Position numbers and translations under genes: made by a program
The notes under the pieces: model-generated
Databases searched by the model: none
Seen by the model: only the letters and a program-made list of their open reading frames with translations
What the model was told of the DNA's origin: nothing
Assembly: GCA_016176845.1 (NCBI GenBank)
Contig: JACOWJ010000014.1
Span: forward strand, 1-16,857
Origin: Nitrospinota bacterium
GTDB taxonomy: Bacteria; 2-12-FULL-45-22; JACOWJ01
DNA: 16,857 bases
Direction of reading: 5' to 3'
Shown: one piece after another, positions 1 through 6,177 of the stretch
Layout of the letters: each line of letters begins with the position of its first letter
Position numbering within the stretch: position 1 is the first letter of the stretch

Positions 1-16
1 CCAAGGGGTTCCGAAG

Positions 17-991
17 ATGGAGCAGGCGGCCTATGCTAAATGGCTACGCTATTACCTGGATTTTTGCCACAAGTACCATTTTCCTCCACAACAGAGAGGG
101 AGTCTGGCTCCCTTTCTCCAGAAGTTAGAGGAAAAGAACCAAACGAAGGCGCAACGGCAGCAGGCCTCTGACGGAATCACGCGCTATTACGAGCTTCTTC
201 GTTCCACGGCCTCCCCAAGCGATGGCCCTCCGCCCCAAACAGTGAGCCCTCCGGGTAAGATTCCGGATGGATCCTCTCATCCCGCTCTCTTATCCGATCG
301 CGAGGCAAACGCCTCCCCACCCGTCAGCCCTCCAGAAGAGACCCATGAAGGACCGTCTCATCGCCCGCTTTTATCCGTTCACGAGGCAAGCGCTTCCTTG
401 AAAGCCAGTTCTCCGTTCTCCCGCTCTCAGGGAAAGGCTCACTCTGAGCCATCTACTAGGATCGACTCTTCCTCCACGAGTGTGCACACATCAACCGGGG
501 TTTCCTGGACAGAGCCATACGCCAGGTTGGCCCAAGAGATCCAGCTCCGGCACTATTCCCCGAAAACCTTGAAAAGCTACAAGCAGTGGATGCAACACTT
601 TCAAACATTTACTCGAAGCAAGGACCCGCTCTTACTCTCTTCTGTTGATGTCAAGGAATTCTTGACATTTTTGGCGGTGACGAAAAAGGTATCGGCTTCC
701 ACCCAGAACCAGGCGTTCAACGCGCTCTTATTTTTTTACCGGCATGTGCTGAACAAGGAGTTCGGCAAGATCGAAGGAGTTGTCAGGGCTAAGCGAAAGC
801 CCTACATCCCCGTGGTGTTGTCTCGTGAAGAGATCGATGCGATTCTGGCGCCTTTGCCCCTGCCGTACAACCTGGTGGTGAAACTGTTGTATGGCTGTGG
901 CCTTCGGCTTTCGGAATGTCTGCACCTTCCTCACGATCGAGTTATTGATGGACAATCTCTTAGCGATGTCCACATAAACAAAAAAGCCTAG
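17..991 (+). pseudogene. Tyrosine recombinase/integrase, truncated in the catalytic domain
   Basis: The 324-residue product starts at an ATG 8 nt after an AAGGGG Shine-Dalgarno. It has two regions resembling phage-integrase SAM-like core-binding domains, at about residues 3-60 and 168-255. A Ser/Pro-rich linker with a tandem repeat separates them. The second region is followed by the typical junction VVLSREEIDAIL and then LLYGCGLRLSECLHL, which carries the first catalytic Arg (about R297). Homology stops near residue 304 (base ~926); the tail to the stop is unrelated, and neither other frame resumes the family. The Lys/HxxR/H/Tyr part of the active site is therefore absent, and full-length members would be roughly 150 residues longer. 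Strand cleavage is not expected. I infer a 3' truncation by insertion or deletion. A functional DNA-binding fragment is possible but less likely. Confidence 0.75.
242..403 (+). repeat. 81-bp in-frame tandem duplication in the integrase linker
   Basis: Two imperfect 81-bp units (242-322 and 323-403) encode 27-residue repeats starting VSPPGKIPDGSSH and VSPPEETHEGPSH. Both continue through a conserved LLS..EA.AS motif. They lie between the two core-binding-like domains (residues 76-129), so the linker appears to have grown by duplication. Confidence 0.7.
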
Positions 992-1298
992 CTCTTTGAT
1001 GTGACCTCAACGATGTCACACTCGGCGGCTCGGCTGTCTTGAACCAGGGGTCAGGATCGGCAAGATCGGCAGCGGTTTCTCTGTCAAGGGGGTGTTGTCT
1101 CACCGGTAATGAGATACAGGGCAGCCCTCCCGATAGGTCAACAGAAGGTTCCGGCAGGCAAGGCGGGCGATGCGGGAAGATTCCGGGCTTGATGCGCGGC
1201 GTGATCGCTGCGGGCAAGCTAATTCGGAGGACCTCAAGGCTCTCTCTCGATCCCGGAGACGATGAGCGGCGTTCCTACAAGTCGATCTCCGCTCTTAG
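992..1298. other. Gene-free stretch between the broken integrase and the MITE-like element
   Basis: Open frames exist on both strands here (the plus frame 1039-1575, the minus frame 960-1217). They lack recognisable domains, and the plus one runs antisense through tusA. A short inverted repeat, TGTGAC (1000-1005) with GTCACA (1015-1020), lies just after the integrase stop. The rest is GC-rich, with many short complementary blocks. It could be the remnant of an inserted element that replaced the integrase 3' end, or a structured RNA. I recognise no known family. Confidence 0.4.
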
Positions 1299-1377
1299 GG
1301 CCTATCCGAAAACCTTGCCTGAGGGAGTGCTCTCGACGGAAAAAGCGGAGGAGAGAAAGGAGTTTCCGGATAGGCCG
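1299..1377 (-). mobile_element. MITE-like 79-bp element with terminal inverted repeats
   Basis: The left end GGCCTATCCGAAAAC (1299-1313) is matched at 14 of 15 positions by the reverse complement of the right end (1362-1376). Four bases TTAG flank the element on both sides (1295-1298 and 1378-1381) and look like a target-site duplication. A TTAG duplication fits the YTAR targets known for some IS5-family elements; assignment to that family is inference. The interior is non-coding with a CTCTC/GAGAG inner stem, so a transcript would fold into a long hairpin. A related inverted copy lies at 16695-16760. The right duplication contains the tusA stop codon, so in tusA mRNA this hairpin would follow the stop directly and might stabilise or terminate it. 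Confidence 0.65.
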
Positions 1378-1626
1378 TTAGTGGGCCTTGCGCAGATAGA
1401 AAATGAAGGCCTCGTCTCTTTCCACCACTTGCAGGATCTCTTGGCCGGTCCTCTTGGCAAAGGCGCGGATATCGGGCTTCGATCCTGGGTCAGTGGCCGC
1501 CATCTCCAGAATCTGGCCCATAGCCATCTCGTTCAATGCCTTTTTGGTGCGCAATACCGGCTCTGGACAGCATAAACCCTTGCAGTCCAAGATCCGATCT
1601 GGCTGATAGGAACCACTCTCCGACAC
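1378..1626 (-). CDS. tusA: TusA/SirA-family sulfur carrier protein
   Basis: This 82-residue protein has the TusA-family size and core. The motif LDCKGLCCPEPVL (residues 13-25) holds the CPxP signature, with Cys20 the expected persulfide-carrying residue. In the family this cysteine accepts sulfur from a cysteine desulfurase and passes it on for tRNA 2-thiouridine, molybdenum-cofactor or dissimilatory sulfur metabolism. The pathway here cannot be told from the neighbours. The start is a GTG 5 nt after an AAGGAGAGG Shine-Dalgarno. It lies 53 nt downstream of nrdR, the last gene of the minus-strand set. Its stop codon coincides with the presumed target duplication of the MITE-like element. An additional cysteine (C19) directly precedes the catalytic one. 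Confidence 0.88.
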   Translation of the reverse strand: MSESGSYQPDRILDCKGLCCPEPVLRTKKALNEMAMGQILEMAATDPGSKPDIRAFAKRTGQEILQVVERDEAFIFYLRKAH

Positions 1627-1679
1627 GTCCTCTCCTTGATCTTACCGGATCTTATCGGGTATCTCTTCCCAGTTTTACC

Positions 1680-2153
1680 TCAGCCCCGGTCTTTTTTCTC
1701 CCGCTGGTCCAAGAGATCCTTTAGTTCCCGCATAAACTCGCCGAGATCCTTGAAGGAGCGATATACCGAGGCGAAGCGGACATATGCCACCTCATCCAGG
1801 TTTTGCAGCTCCTGCATCACCTTCTCCCCGATGATCGTAGAGGGGATCTCCTTCTCGCCGTGCTCTTTCACAGTTCTCTCTACTCGTGCCAATAGCTCTT
1901 CCCGGGCCTCGATTCCTACGGGCCTCTTCTCCAGGGCCTTTTCGATTCCCGCCCTGATCTTTTGGCGGTCGAAGGGCTCGCGCCGCCCGTCCTTCTTGAT
2001 GACCACAGGCAGGGAGTCCTCCACCCGCTCGTAGGTCGTGAAACGATACCCGCATTCCAGGCATTCCCGGCGGCGGCGGATGGTATTGACTTCCTTCACC
2101 AGGCGGGAATCGATCACTTTGGTCTCGCTATGGCGACATCCAGGACACCTCAC
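1680..2153 (-). CDS. nrdR: NrdR, ATP-cone/zinc-ribbon repressor of ribonucleotide reductase genes
   Basis: The 157-residue product matches the family in length and layout. An N-terminal zinc ribbon has the ligand pairs C3/C6 and C31/C34 (MRCPGC and [14 protein letters not shown]). An ATP-cone domain follows at about residues 48-138, beginning [17 protein letters not shown]. NrdR senses ATP/dATP through the cone and represses nrd operons at NrdR boxes; that is family knowledge. Its ATG overlaps the end of the dCMP deaminase gene by 4 nt (2150-2153), implying translational coupling. Placing it with a deoxynucleotide enzyme and glyA puts regulator and precursor supply in one transcript. No nrd gene is in the window, so its targets lie elsewhere. 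Confidence 0.96.
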   Translation of the reverse strand: MRCPGCRHSETKVIDSRLVKEVNTIRRRRECLECGYRFTTYERVEDSLPVVIKKDGRREPFDRQKIRAGIEKALEKRPVGIEAREELLARVERTVKEHGEKEIPSTIIGEKVMQELQNLDEVAYVRFASVYRSFKDLGEFMRELKDLLDQREKKDRG

Positions 2154-2617
2154 CCCTCTTCTCCTTCTCCGGCGAGCAGTTGCAGCCGCTCCAGCCTCGC
2201 TTCTACTAAGATCTCGGAGGCCAGAGGGTCCGGGTAACCCTTTTCGTAGATAATCTTCGTGACACCCGCGTTAACCAGCATCTTGGCGCAGAGGCTGCAA
2301 GGGTGATGGGTGCAGTAAAGCACCGCTCCCTTGACGCTCACCCCATGGAGCGCCGCCTGGAGGATCGCGTTTTGTTCGGCATGCAGGGCCCGACACAACT
2401 CGTGCCTCTGGCCCGAGGGCACGTTTTCCTTCTCGCGTAAACAACCGATATCCAGACAGTGGCGGAGGCCGCTGGGGGCCCCATTATACCCCGTGGTCAG
2501 GATCCGGTGGTCCTTGACCAATAGCGCCCCCACCTGGCGGCGCAAACAGGTAGCCCGTTGAGCCACCAGCCGGGTGATCTTCATGAAGTAGTCATCCCAG
2601 TCGGGCCTTCCCATCAA
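2150..2617 (-). CDS. dCMP deaminase (ComEB/dCMP deaminase family)
   Basis: This 155-residue zinc-dependent cytidine/deoxycytidylate deaminase converts dCMP to dUMP, the substrate for thymidylate synthase. The catalytic signature is HAEQNAI at residues 79-85 (zinc ligand H79, proton shuttle E81) with PCSLC giving zinc ligands C107 and C110. The segment with C54, C59 and H72 resembles the second, structural zinc site seen in many dCMP deaminases. The N-terminus reads [12 protein letters not shown], close to the usual family start. Either of the two adjacent ATG codons could be used, and no strong Shine-Dalgarno distinguishes them. It follows glyA by about 120 bp of repeat-bearing spacer and overlaps nrdR. 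A ComEB-like role in DNA uptake is not implied. Confidence 0.93.
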   Translation of the reverse strand: MMGRPDWDDYFMKITRLVAQRATCLRRQVGALLVKDHRILTTGYNGAPSGLRHCLDIGCLREKENVPSGQRHELCRALHAEQNAILQAALHGVSVKGAVLYCTHHPCSLCAKMLVNAGVTKIIYEKGYPDPLASEILVEARLERLQLLAGEGEEG

Positions 2618-2690
2618 TCAGCGTCCGGGCAAGGCATGGAGTTTTCGCGAATCTCGATGCTCACTGGATTGGGGTGTCCTTGTAAGCCAT

Positions 2691-2742
2691 ATTCATGGGC
2701 TTGGGTGCTCCAGGGGTGCATGGGGGATTGGCATGACTTACC
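2691..2742 (+). repeat. Dispersed GCTTGGGTG-family repeat, copy A
   Basis: This segment in the dCMP deaminase-glyA spacer contains CATGGGCTTGGGTG, then ATGGGGGATTG, then GGCATGACTTACC. The first two blocks match copy B at 4721 in the same order. The last matches the end of copy C at 4782 (GGGCATGACTTGTTACC). It reaches the last codons of glyA (stop 2738-2740). Seen only by eye; boundaries are approximate. Confidence 0.6.
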
Positions 2743-3994
2743 TGCGGGCCAGCCTCTCGGGATAAAGCGGGAAGGCCTCGCACAGCTCGCGGACCTTGCG
2801 GTGGGTCTTTTCCTGAATGGAAGGATCCCCGAGATCCTGCAGCACCTCGGCGATCATCTCGGCGATCAACTCCATTTCGGTCTCCTTCATGCCACGGGTG
2901 GTAACGGCCGGTGTCCCCAGCCGGATGCCACTGGTGACCTGAGCGGGCTGTGGGTCGAAGGGGATCTTGTTCTTATTCACCGTGATGCCCGCACGATCCA
3001 GGGCCTCTTCGGCGACCTTTCCCGTCAGACCCTTGGTCCTCAGGTCCACCAGCATCAAGTGATTATCGGTGCCGCCGCTGATCAGTCGGAAGCCGCGCTC
3101 CTGTAGCCCCATCGCCAGGGCCTTGGCGTTCTTCACGATCTGATGCTGGTATTCTCTGAACTCCGGGGTCAGGGCCTCTTTCAAGGCCACCGCTTTGGCA
3201 GCGATGATATGCATCAGGGGGCCACCTTGGACGCCCGGAAAGGTGGTCTTGTTGATCAGAGGGCCAAATTCCCCCTTGCCCAGGACCATCCCCCCTCGGG
3301 GGCCTCGGAGCGTTTTGTGGGTGGTGGTGGTGACGAACTCGGAATAGGGGATGGGGCTGGGGTGGGCCTGAGCGGCCACCAGCCCGGCGATATGGGCCAT
3401 ATCCATCATGATCGGACAGCCCACCTCATCGGCAATCCGCCGGAAGGCCACGAAGTCAATGATGCGAGGATAGGCGCTGGCCCCCACCACGATCAGTTTG
3501 GGCCGGTGCTCCTTGGCAAGTCGTTCCACCTCGGCGTAGTCGATGGTCTCAGTCTCCGGGTGCACCCCGTAGGGGACGATCCGGTACATCTTGCCGGAGA
3601 AGTTGACGGGGCTGCCGTGGGTGAGATGGCCCCCATGGTCCAGGTTCATCCCCAGGATGGTGTCTCCGGGCTTGAGGATCGCGAAATAGACCGCCATGTT
3701 GGCCTGGGCGCCGGAGTGGGGCTGAACGTTGGCCCAATCCGCCCCGAAGAGCTCCTTGGCCCGCTCGATGGCCAGGCTCTCAGCGACATCGACAAACTGG
3801 CATCCCCCGTAATACCTCCGGCCTGGATAGCCTTCCGCATACTTGTTGGTCATCACCGAGCCCTGGGCCTCCAGGACGGCCTCGCTGGCGTAATTTTCCG
3901 AGGCGATCAACACCAGCGTGCGGGCCTGCCTCTCCGTCTCCTGATCAATGGCTTGAGCGATTTCCGGATCGACCTCTGACAACCTCTTGGTCAT
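2738..3994 (-). CDS. glyA: Serine hydroxymethyltransferase
   Basis: This PLP enzyme interconverts serine plus tetrahydrofolate with glycine plus 5,10-methylene-tetrahydrofolate, the methyl donor for dTMP synthesis. I start it at the ATG at 3994, giving 418 residues, about the usual length (E. coli GlyA has 417), and beginning [16 protein letters not shown]. It has a GGAG 3 nt upstream and an AAGGG a little further. An upstream in-frame ATG at 4036 adds 14 unconserved residues and lacks a Shine-Dalgarno. The PLP lysine is in [14 protein letters not shown] (K227). Substrate and cofactor motifs such as [21 protein letters not shown] and MDMAHIAGL are intact. It sits 91 nt downstream of rpiB, with a heptamer repeat between them, and probably shares its transcript. 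Confidence 0.97.
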   Translation of the reverse strand: MTKRLSEVDPEIAQAIDQETERQARTLVLIASENYASEAVLEAQGSVMTNKYAEGYPGRRYYGGCQFVDVAESLAIERAKELFGADWANVQPHSGAQANMAVYFAILKPGDTILGMNLDHGGHLTHGSPVNFSGKMYRIVPYGVHPETETIDYAEVERLAKEHRPKLIVVGASAYPRIIDFVAFRRIADEVGCPIMMDMAHIAGLVAAQAHPSPIPYSEFVTTTTHKTLRGPRGGMVLGKGEFGPLINKTTFPGVQGGPLMHIIAAKAVALKEALTPEFREYQHQIVKNAKALAMGLQERGFRLISGGTDNHLMLVDLRTKGLTGKVAEEALDRAGITVNKNKIPFDPQPAQVTSGIRLGTPAVTTRGMKETEMELIAEMIAEVLQDLGDPSIQEKTHRKVRELCEAFPLYPERLARR

Positions 3995-4040
3995 GAGCTC
4001 CATTCCCTTTTCATTCAATCGTATAGGAATTTCCATTTTC

Positions 4041-4065
4041 AGCTATGAGCTTTGAGCTATGAGCT
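4041..4065 (+). repeat. AGCTWTG heptamer repeat, copy 1
   Basis: Three and a half units of a 7-bp motif (AGCTATG, AGCTTTG, AGCTATG, AGCT) fill the rpiB-glyA spacer. The same motif occurs twice more as the arms of an inverted pair before proA (10902-10932 and 11046-11076). Because AGCT is self-complementary, the array can pair with its inverted copies. It lies upstream of glyA and not at a coding end. Confidence 0.75.
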
Positions 4066-4085
4066 AATTTAAGTTTACCCAAGGA

Positions 4086-4565
4086 TCAACTACGCCGGGA
4101 TTCCCTCAGGGAGAAGAGATTCTCTTCCAGGGCCTTGATTTTCGCCAACCGCCGGTTATGTCGATCTCCCTCGAAGGGGGTGATCAACCAGGTCCTGACA
4201 ATCTCAAGGGCTACCTTCTCCTCCAAGACCCTCCCGCCCAGGATCAGGATATTGGCATCGTTGTGCTGGCGGCTCATCGTGGCGGTGTAAAGATCGTGAC
4301 ACAAGGCCCCACGGACGTTGGGAAATTTGTTGGCCACGATCGACATGCCGATCCCCGTCCCACAGGCCAGGATCCCCCATAGGACTTCCCCTTGGGAGAC
4401 CAGGGCGGCCAGTCTGGCGCCGTAGTCGGGATAGTCTACGGACTCCGTTCCATGGGGGCCAAGGTCTTCTACCTGGTATCCCTCATTCAGGAGGAGGCCC
4501 CTGATCGCCTCTTTCAAGGCGTATCCCCCATGATCGCTGGCCAGGGCTATCATTTTCTCGTTCAT
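4086..4565 (-). CDS. rpiB: Ribose-5-phosphate isomerase B
   Basis: The 159-residue protein belongs to the RpiB/LacAB family, which interconverts ribose 5-phosphate and ribulose 5-phosphate. Visible motifs are ASDHGG (residues 9-14), the catalytic-base region ACGTGIGMSIVANK with C68 and the anion-hole loop, and RQHNDANILILGGR with H101. The start is an ATG preceded by a moderate AGGA; an internal ATG at residue 5 is the alternative and would give MIALASDHGG. It is the first gene of the minus-strand set rpiB-glyA-dCMP deaminase-nrdR-tusA and diverges from rplU. No convincing promoter was identified on its side of the spacer. Confidence 0.95.
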   Translation of the reverse strand: MNEKMIALASDHGGYALKEAIRGLLLNEGYQVEDLGPHGTESVDYPDYGARLAALVSQGEVLWGILACGTGIGMSIVANKFPNVRGALCHDLYTATMSRQHNDANILILGGRVLEEKVALEIVRTWLITPFEGDRHNRRLAKIKALEENLFSLRESRRS

Positions 4566-4683
4566 TTTTCGTTCCTACCCATGCTCAAGAGCGGATGGCA
4601 ATCGTTGGTTCGTGGCCGACGGGATTCGCAGCCGATTGGATAGCGAATAAGGTTTTTAGTACGAAAATAACCCCTCACCCCAA

Positions 4684-4706
4684 CCCTCTCCCCCGAAGGG
4701 AGAGGG
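4684..4706. repeat. Perfect 9-bp hairpin within a CCCTCACCCCAACCCTCTCCC-type intergenic repeat
   Basis: CCCTCTCCC (4684-4692) pairs perfectly with GGGAGAGGG (4698-4706) across a CCGAA loop. The bases just before (from about 4670) read ACCCCTCACCCCAACC. From memory, this is a widespread type of bacterial intergenic palindrome. Between divergent genes it is unlikely to be a terminator. Confidence 0.6.
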
Positions 4707-4720
4707 AGCCTCACAGGCCC

Positions 4721-4833
4721 TTTTCATGCGCTTGGGTGTCCCAAGGGAGATGGGGGATTGACACGAAAATAGTCCCGGGAATTTTCATGCGCTTGGGTGC
4801 CCAGAGGGCATGACTTGTTACCGTGAAAATGCC
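4721..4833 (+). repeat. Dispersed GCTTGGGTG-family repeat, copies B and C in tandem
   Basis: TTTTCATGCGCTTGGGTG occurs identically at 4721-4738 and at 4782-4799, 61 bp apart. Copy B continues with ATGGGGGATTG as in copy A. Copy C continues with GGGCATGACTTGTTACC and runs into the TACCGTGAAAATG repeat, so the families are nested or composite. Confidence 0.7.
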
Positions 4834-4893
4834 CGAATCTTCCGGGGGGCATTTGCATCCCCGGGGGCGGCCAACTTCGGCCGGCCATGTCGG
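4819..4893 (+). repeat. TACCGTGAAAATG-family repeat, copy 1
   Basis: This stretch shares TACCGTGAAAATGCCCGAAT exactly with 16761-16780. It then shares a CTTCCGGGG block, GGGGGCGGCCAACTT, and a diverged CCATG-CGG end. It is internally palindromic in parts (for example GGCCGGCC). It is non-coding and about 75 bp long, with boundaries judged by eye. Confidence 0.7.
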
Positions 4894-4997
4894 TTTAGCT
4901 CTTTTCTCAGGGAATACTGATTGTGAATATTAGGGGAATATGGGGTGGAAGTCAAGCCTAAAGTACATCGAGGGCCATGGAGAGAAGGATAAACTTC

Positions 4998-5026
4998 TTG
5001 ACCGGAGGCTCCCTCTCTGATATAAA
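4998..5026 (+). promoter_or_regulatory. Probable sigma70-type promoter for rplU-rpmA
   Basis: TTGACC (4998-5003) is separated by exactly 17 bp from TATAAA (5021-5026), five of six matches in each box to the consensus. Initiation near 5033 would give a leader of about 70 nt before rplU. This is the clearest promoter in the window. Confidence 0.65.
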
Positions 5027-5057
5027 TGATCCGGATATGATGAGGTCTTGTTCCATC

Positions 5058-5075
5058 GCGGGGGATGTTCCCCGC
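5058..5075 (+). promoter_or_regulatory. Leader hairpin upstream of rplU
   Basis: GCGGGG (5058-5063) pairs with CCCCGC (5070-5075) around a GATGTT loop. It lies between the predicted transcription start and the rplU Shine-Dalgarno (GAGGAG, 5088-5093). Ribosomal-protein operons are often autoregulated through leader structures; whether this is one is inference. No U-run follows, so it is not a standard attenuator. Confidence 0.4.
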
Positions 5076-5101
5076 CCGAATTCTATCGAGGAGCCGAATC
5101 G

Positions 5102-5542
5102 ATGTACGCAATTGTCTGTACGGGTGGAAAACAATACCGGGTGACGGAAGGAGAAGTCATCACGGTAGAGCGGATCCCGGGCGAGGTGGGAGACGCTGTG
5201 GAGTTGAAAGATATCCTGCTGGTAAAGGGCGAGGAGGACCTCCGGATAGGCGCGCCGACCGTGGAGGGCGCCTTGATCCAGGGACAGATCGTCCGGCAAG
5301 ACCGGGGTAAGAAGATCATCGTCTTCAAGCACAAGAGGCGGAAGGGCTATCGCAAGAAGCAGGGGCACCGGCAGGATTTGACCTGGCTGCGGATCCAGAA
5401 GATCGAAATGGGGGGGAACGAAGTCCCTTCTTCCGCCCTTTCTGAGGAGGAGCATGGGAGGCTTCTGATGCTAGATATAATCTCCGCACAAGCAAATCCT
5501 TCTCTCACCCCGTCTGAGGAGGAGCATGCGGGGGGCGAGTGA
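5102..5542 (+). CDS. rplU: 50S ribosomal protein L21 with C-terminal extension
   Basis: The start at 5102 gives MYAIVCTGGKQYRV, the canonical L21 N-terminus, 8 nt after GAGGAG. An ATG further upstream in frame would add 18 unconserved residues. The L21 core runs through the basic KHKRRKGYRKKQGHRQDL segment and ends near residue 102, the usual family length (~103). About 44 further residues follow, acidic and rich in Ser/Glu, with SEEEHG and SEEEHA marking an internal duplication. L21 binds 23S rRNA and is incorporated early in 50S assembly. It is followed 33 nt later by rpmA, the usual partner. The extension may protrude from the ribosome or may be neutral read-through into a former spacer. 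Confidence 0.95.
   Translation: MYAIVCTGGKQYRVTEGEVITVERIPGEVGDAVELKDILLVKGEEDLRIGAPTVEGALIQGQIVRQDRGKKIIVFKHKRRKGYRKKQGHRQDLTWLRIQKIEMGGNEVPSSALSEEEHGRLLMLDIISAQANPSLTPSEEEHAGGE
5426..5532 (+). repeat. 72-bp-spaced duplication at the 3' end of rplU
   Basis: CCTTCT (5426, 5498) and TCTGAGGAGGAGCATG (5441-5456, 5513-5528) recur with a spacing of exactly 72 bp, so the reading frame is kept. The duplicated segment encodes the L21 tail repeats. Confidence 0.65.
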
Positions 5543-5575
5543 GGCCCCAGGAAGCGATAAGGAGGTGAAAGAGGC

Positions 5576-5830
5576 ATGGCTCATAAAAAAGGCGGTGGCA
5601 GTAGCAGCAACGGCAGAGACAGCCGTGGCAAGAGGTTGGGCGTGAAGCGCTTTGCCGGCCAGCGGGTCCCGGCTGGCAGCATCCTGGTACGCCAGCGGGG
5701 CACCAGGTTCAAACCTGGCACGAACGTGGGAATGGGCCGGGATTATACCCTCTTTGCCAGGATCGATGGCATCGTCCAGTTCACAGGAAGCGATAAAGGC
5801 AGAAAGATCCATGTGCTGGCCGCCCTCTAA
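5576..5830 (+). CDS. rpmA: 50S ribosomal protein L27
   Basis: The 84-residue protein has the standard L27 sequence: [16 protein letters not shown] at the start, then [21 protein letters not shown] and the [10 protein letters not shown] segment. L27 lies near the peptidyl-transferase centre, with its N-terminal tail reaching the tRNA acceptor ends. There is no Firmicutes-style cleavable N-terminal extension. A strong AAGGAGGTG Shine-Dalgarno stands before the ATG. The usual Arg of the SSRNGRDS motif is Ser here. It is co-transcribed with rplU and followed by a probable terminator. Confidence 0.97.
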   Translation: MAHKKGGGSSSNGRDSRGKRLGVKRFAGQRVPAGSILVRQRGTRFKPGTNVGMGRDYTLFARIDGIVQFTGSDKGRKIHVLAAL

Positions 5831-5844
5831 AGGTTTTGTCTTGG

Positions 5845-5872
5845 GGAGGCCCTCTTTTCAAGAAGGGCCTCC
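5845..5872 (+). terminator. Probable intrinsic terminator after rpmA
   Basis: GGAGGCCCT (5845-5853) pairs perfectly with AGGGCCTCC (5864-5872), 15 nt after the rpmA stop codon. It is followed by a T-rich but interrupted tract (TGGTCTTCTCAAATTCTT). It would separate rplU-rpmA from obgE, at least partly. Confidence 0.6.
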
Positions 5873-5955
5873 TGGTCTTCTCAAATTCTTGAGCATCTCT
5901 TTTGGAAATCTCCCTTAAATTCATAGTTCGATCGCAGAGGAATTTCCATTTTTTC

Positions 5956-6029
5956 AGATTCCTCAGTCGCTATCGCTCCTTCGGAATGACAGATTGTGCG
6001 GCTGTCATTCCGAGCGAAGCGAGGAATCT
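5956..6029. repeat. Long imperfect palindrome with GATTCCTC...GGAATGACA arms
   Basis: The left arm (5956-5992, AGATTCCTC to GGAATGACAG) is matched by the reverse complement of the right arm (6002-6029, CTGTCATTCC to GAGGAATCT) across a short loop. The left arm carries an extra internal block. From memory, this GGAATGACA palindrome is common in intergenic regions of many bacteria. It is non-coding. Confidence 0.7.
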
Positions 6030-6177
6030 AAATTCAATGGATCGCGGGTTACCCCGGAGAATGGTCTTCGGTTCTTGGGGCAGGGGTGTGGCCTTAGGTT
6101 GCCTTGCGGGGGCCCGCCGGTTGCGGCGAGCACGGACATTGGGGTGGGAAGCCCCGAGTAAAGCAGGTGAGTAAGAG

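Larger units (their letters stand above)
4566..5101. other. Repeat-rich divergent spacer between rpiB and rplU
   Basis: This 536-bp region holds no credible gene. From left to right it contains a GC-rich hairpin repeat (4684-4706), two copies of the GCTTGGGTG-family repeat (4721-4833), a TACCGTGAAAATG-family repeat (4819-4893), a more AT-rich segment (about 4900-4990), and the rplU promoter and leader (4998-5101). Apparent open frames are explained by the repeats or run antisense to rplU. Confidence 0.7.
5831..6177. other. 347-bp spacer between rpmA and obgE
   Basis: This gene-free stretch holds the rpmA terminator, a long palindromic repeat (5956-6029) and a GC-rich segment of unknown nature (6040-6170). 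No clear obgE promoter was found by eye. The Shine-Dalgarno before obgE is weak (AGGTGAGTAAGAG). Confidence 0.5.

Noticed and set aside
960-1217. Minus-strand open frame of 85 codons between integrase and MITE
   Set aside because: No recognisable domain, Pro/Arg-rich composition typical of read-through in GC-rich DNA, and overlap with the integrase end.
992-1298. Possible group II intron or other catalytic RNA
   Set aside because: No recognisable domain V, no intron-encoded reverse transcriptase, and no clear 5' GUGYG boundary; kept only as an unexplained block.
1039-1575. Plus-strand open frame of 178 codons
   Set aside because: It runs through the MITE-like element and antisense through most of tusA, with no domain of its own.
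3143-3979. Long plus-strand open frame of 278 codons opposite glyA
   Set aside because: It is the antisense shadow of glyA, rich in Gly/His/Asp, with no domain.
4595-4813. Small plus-strand open frame in the rpiB-rplU spacer
   Set aside because: It is composed of the dispersed repeats and lacks conserved sequence or a ribosome binding site.
2691-4893. CRISPR-like array from the repeated spacer sequences
   Set aside because: Copies are few, diverged and irregularly spaced, with no regular spacers and no cas genes.
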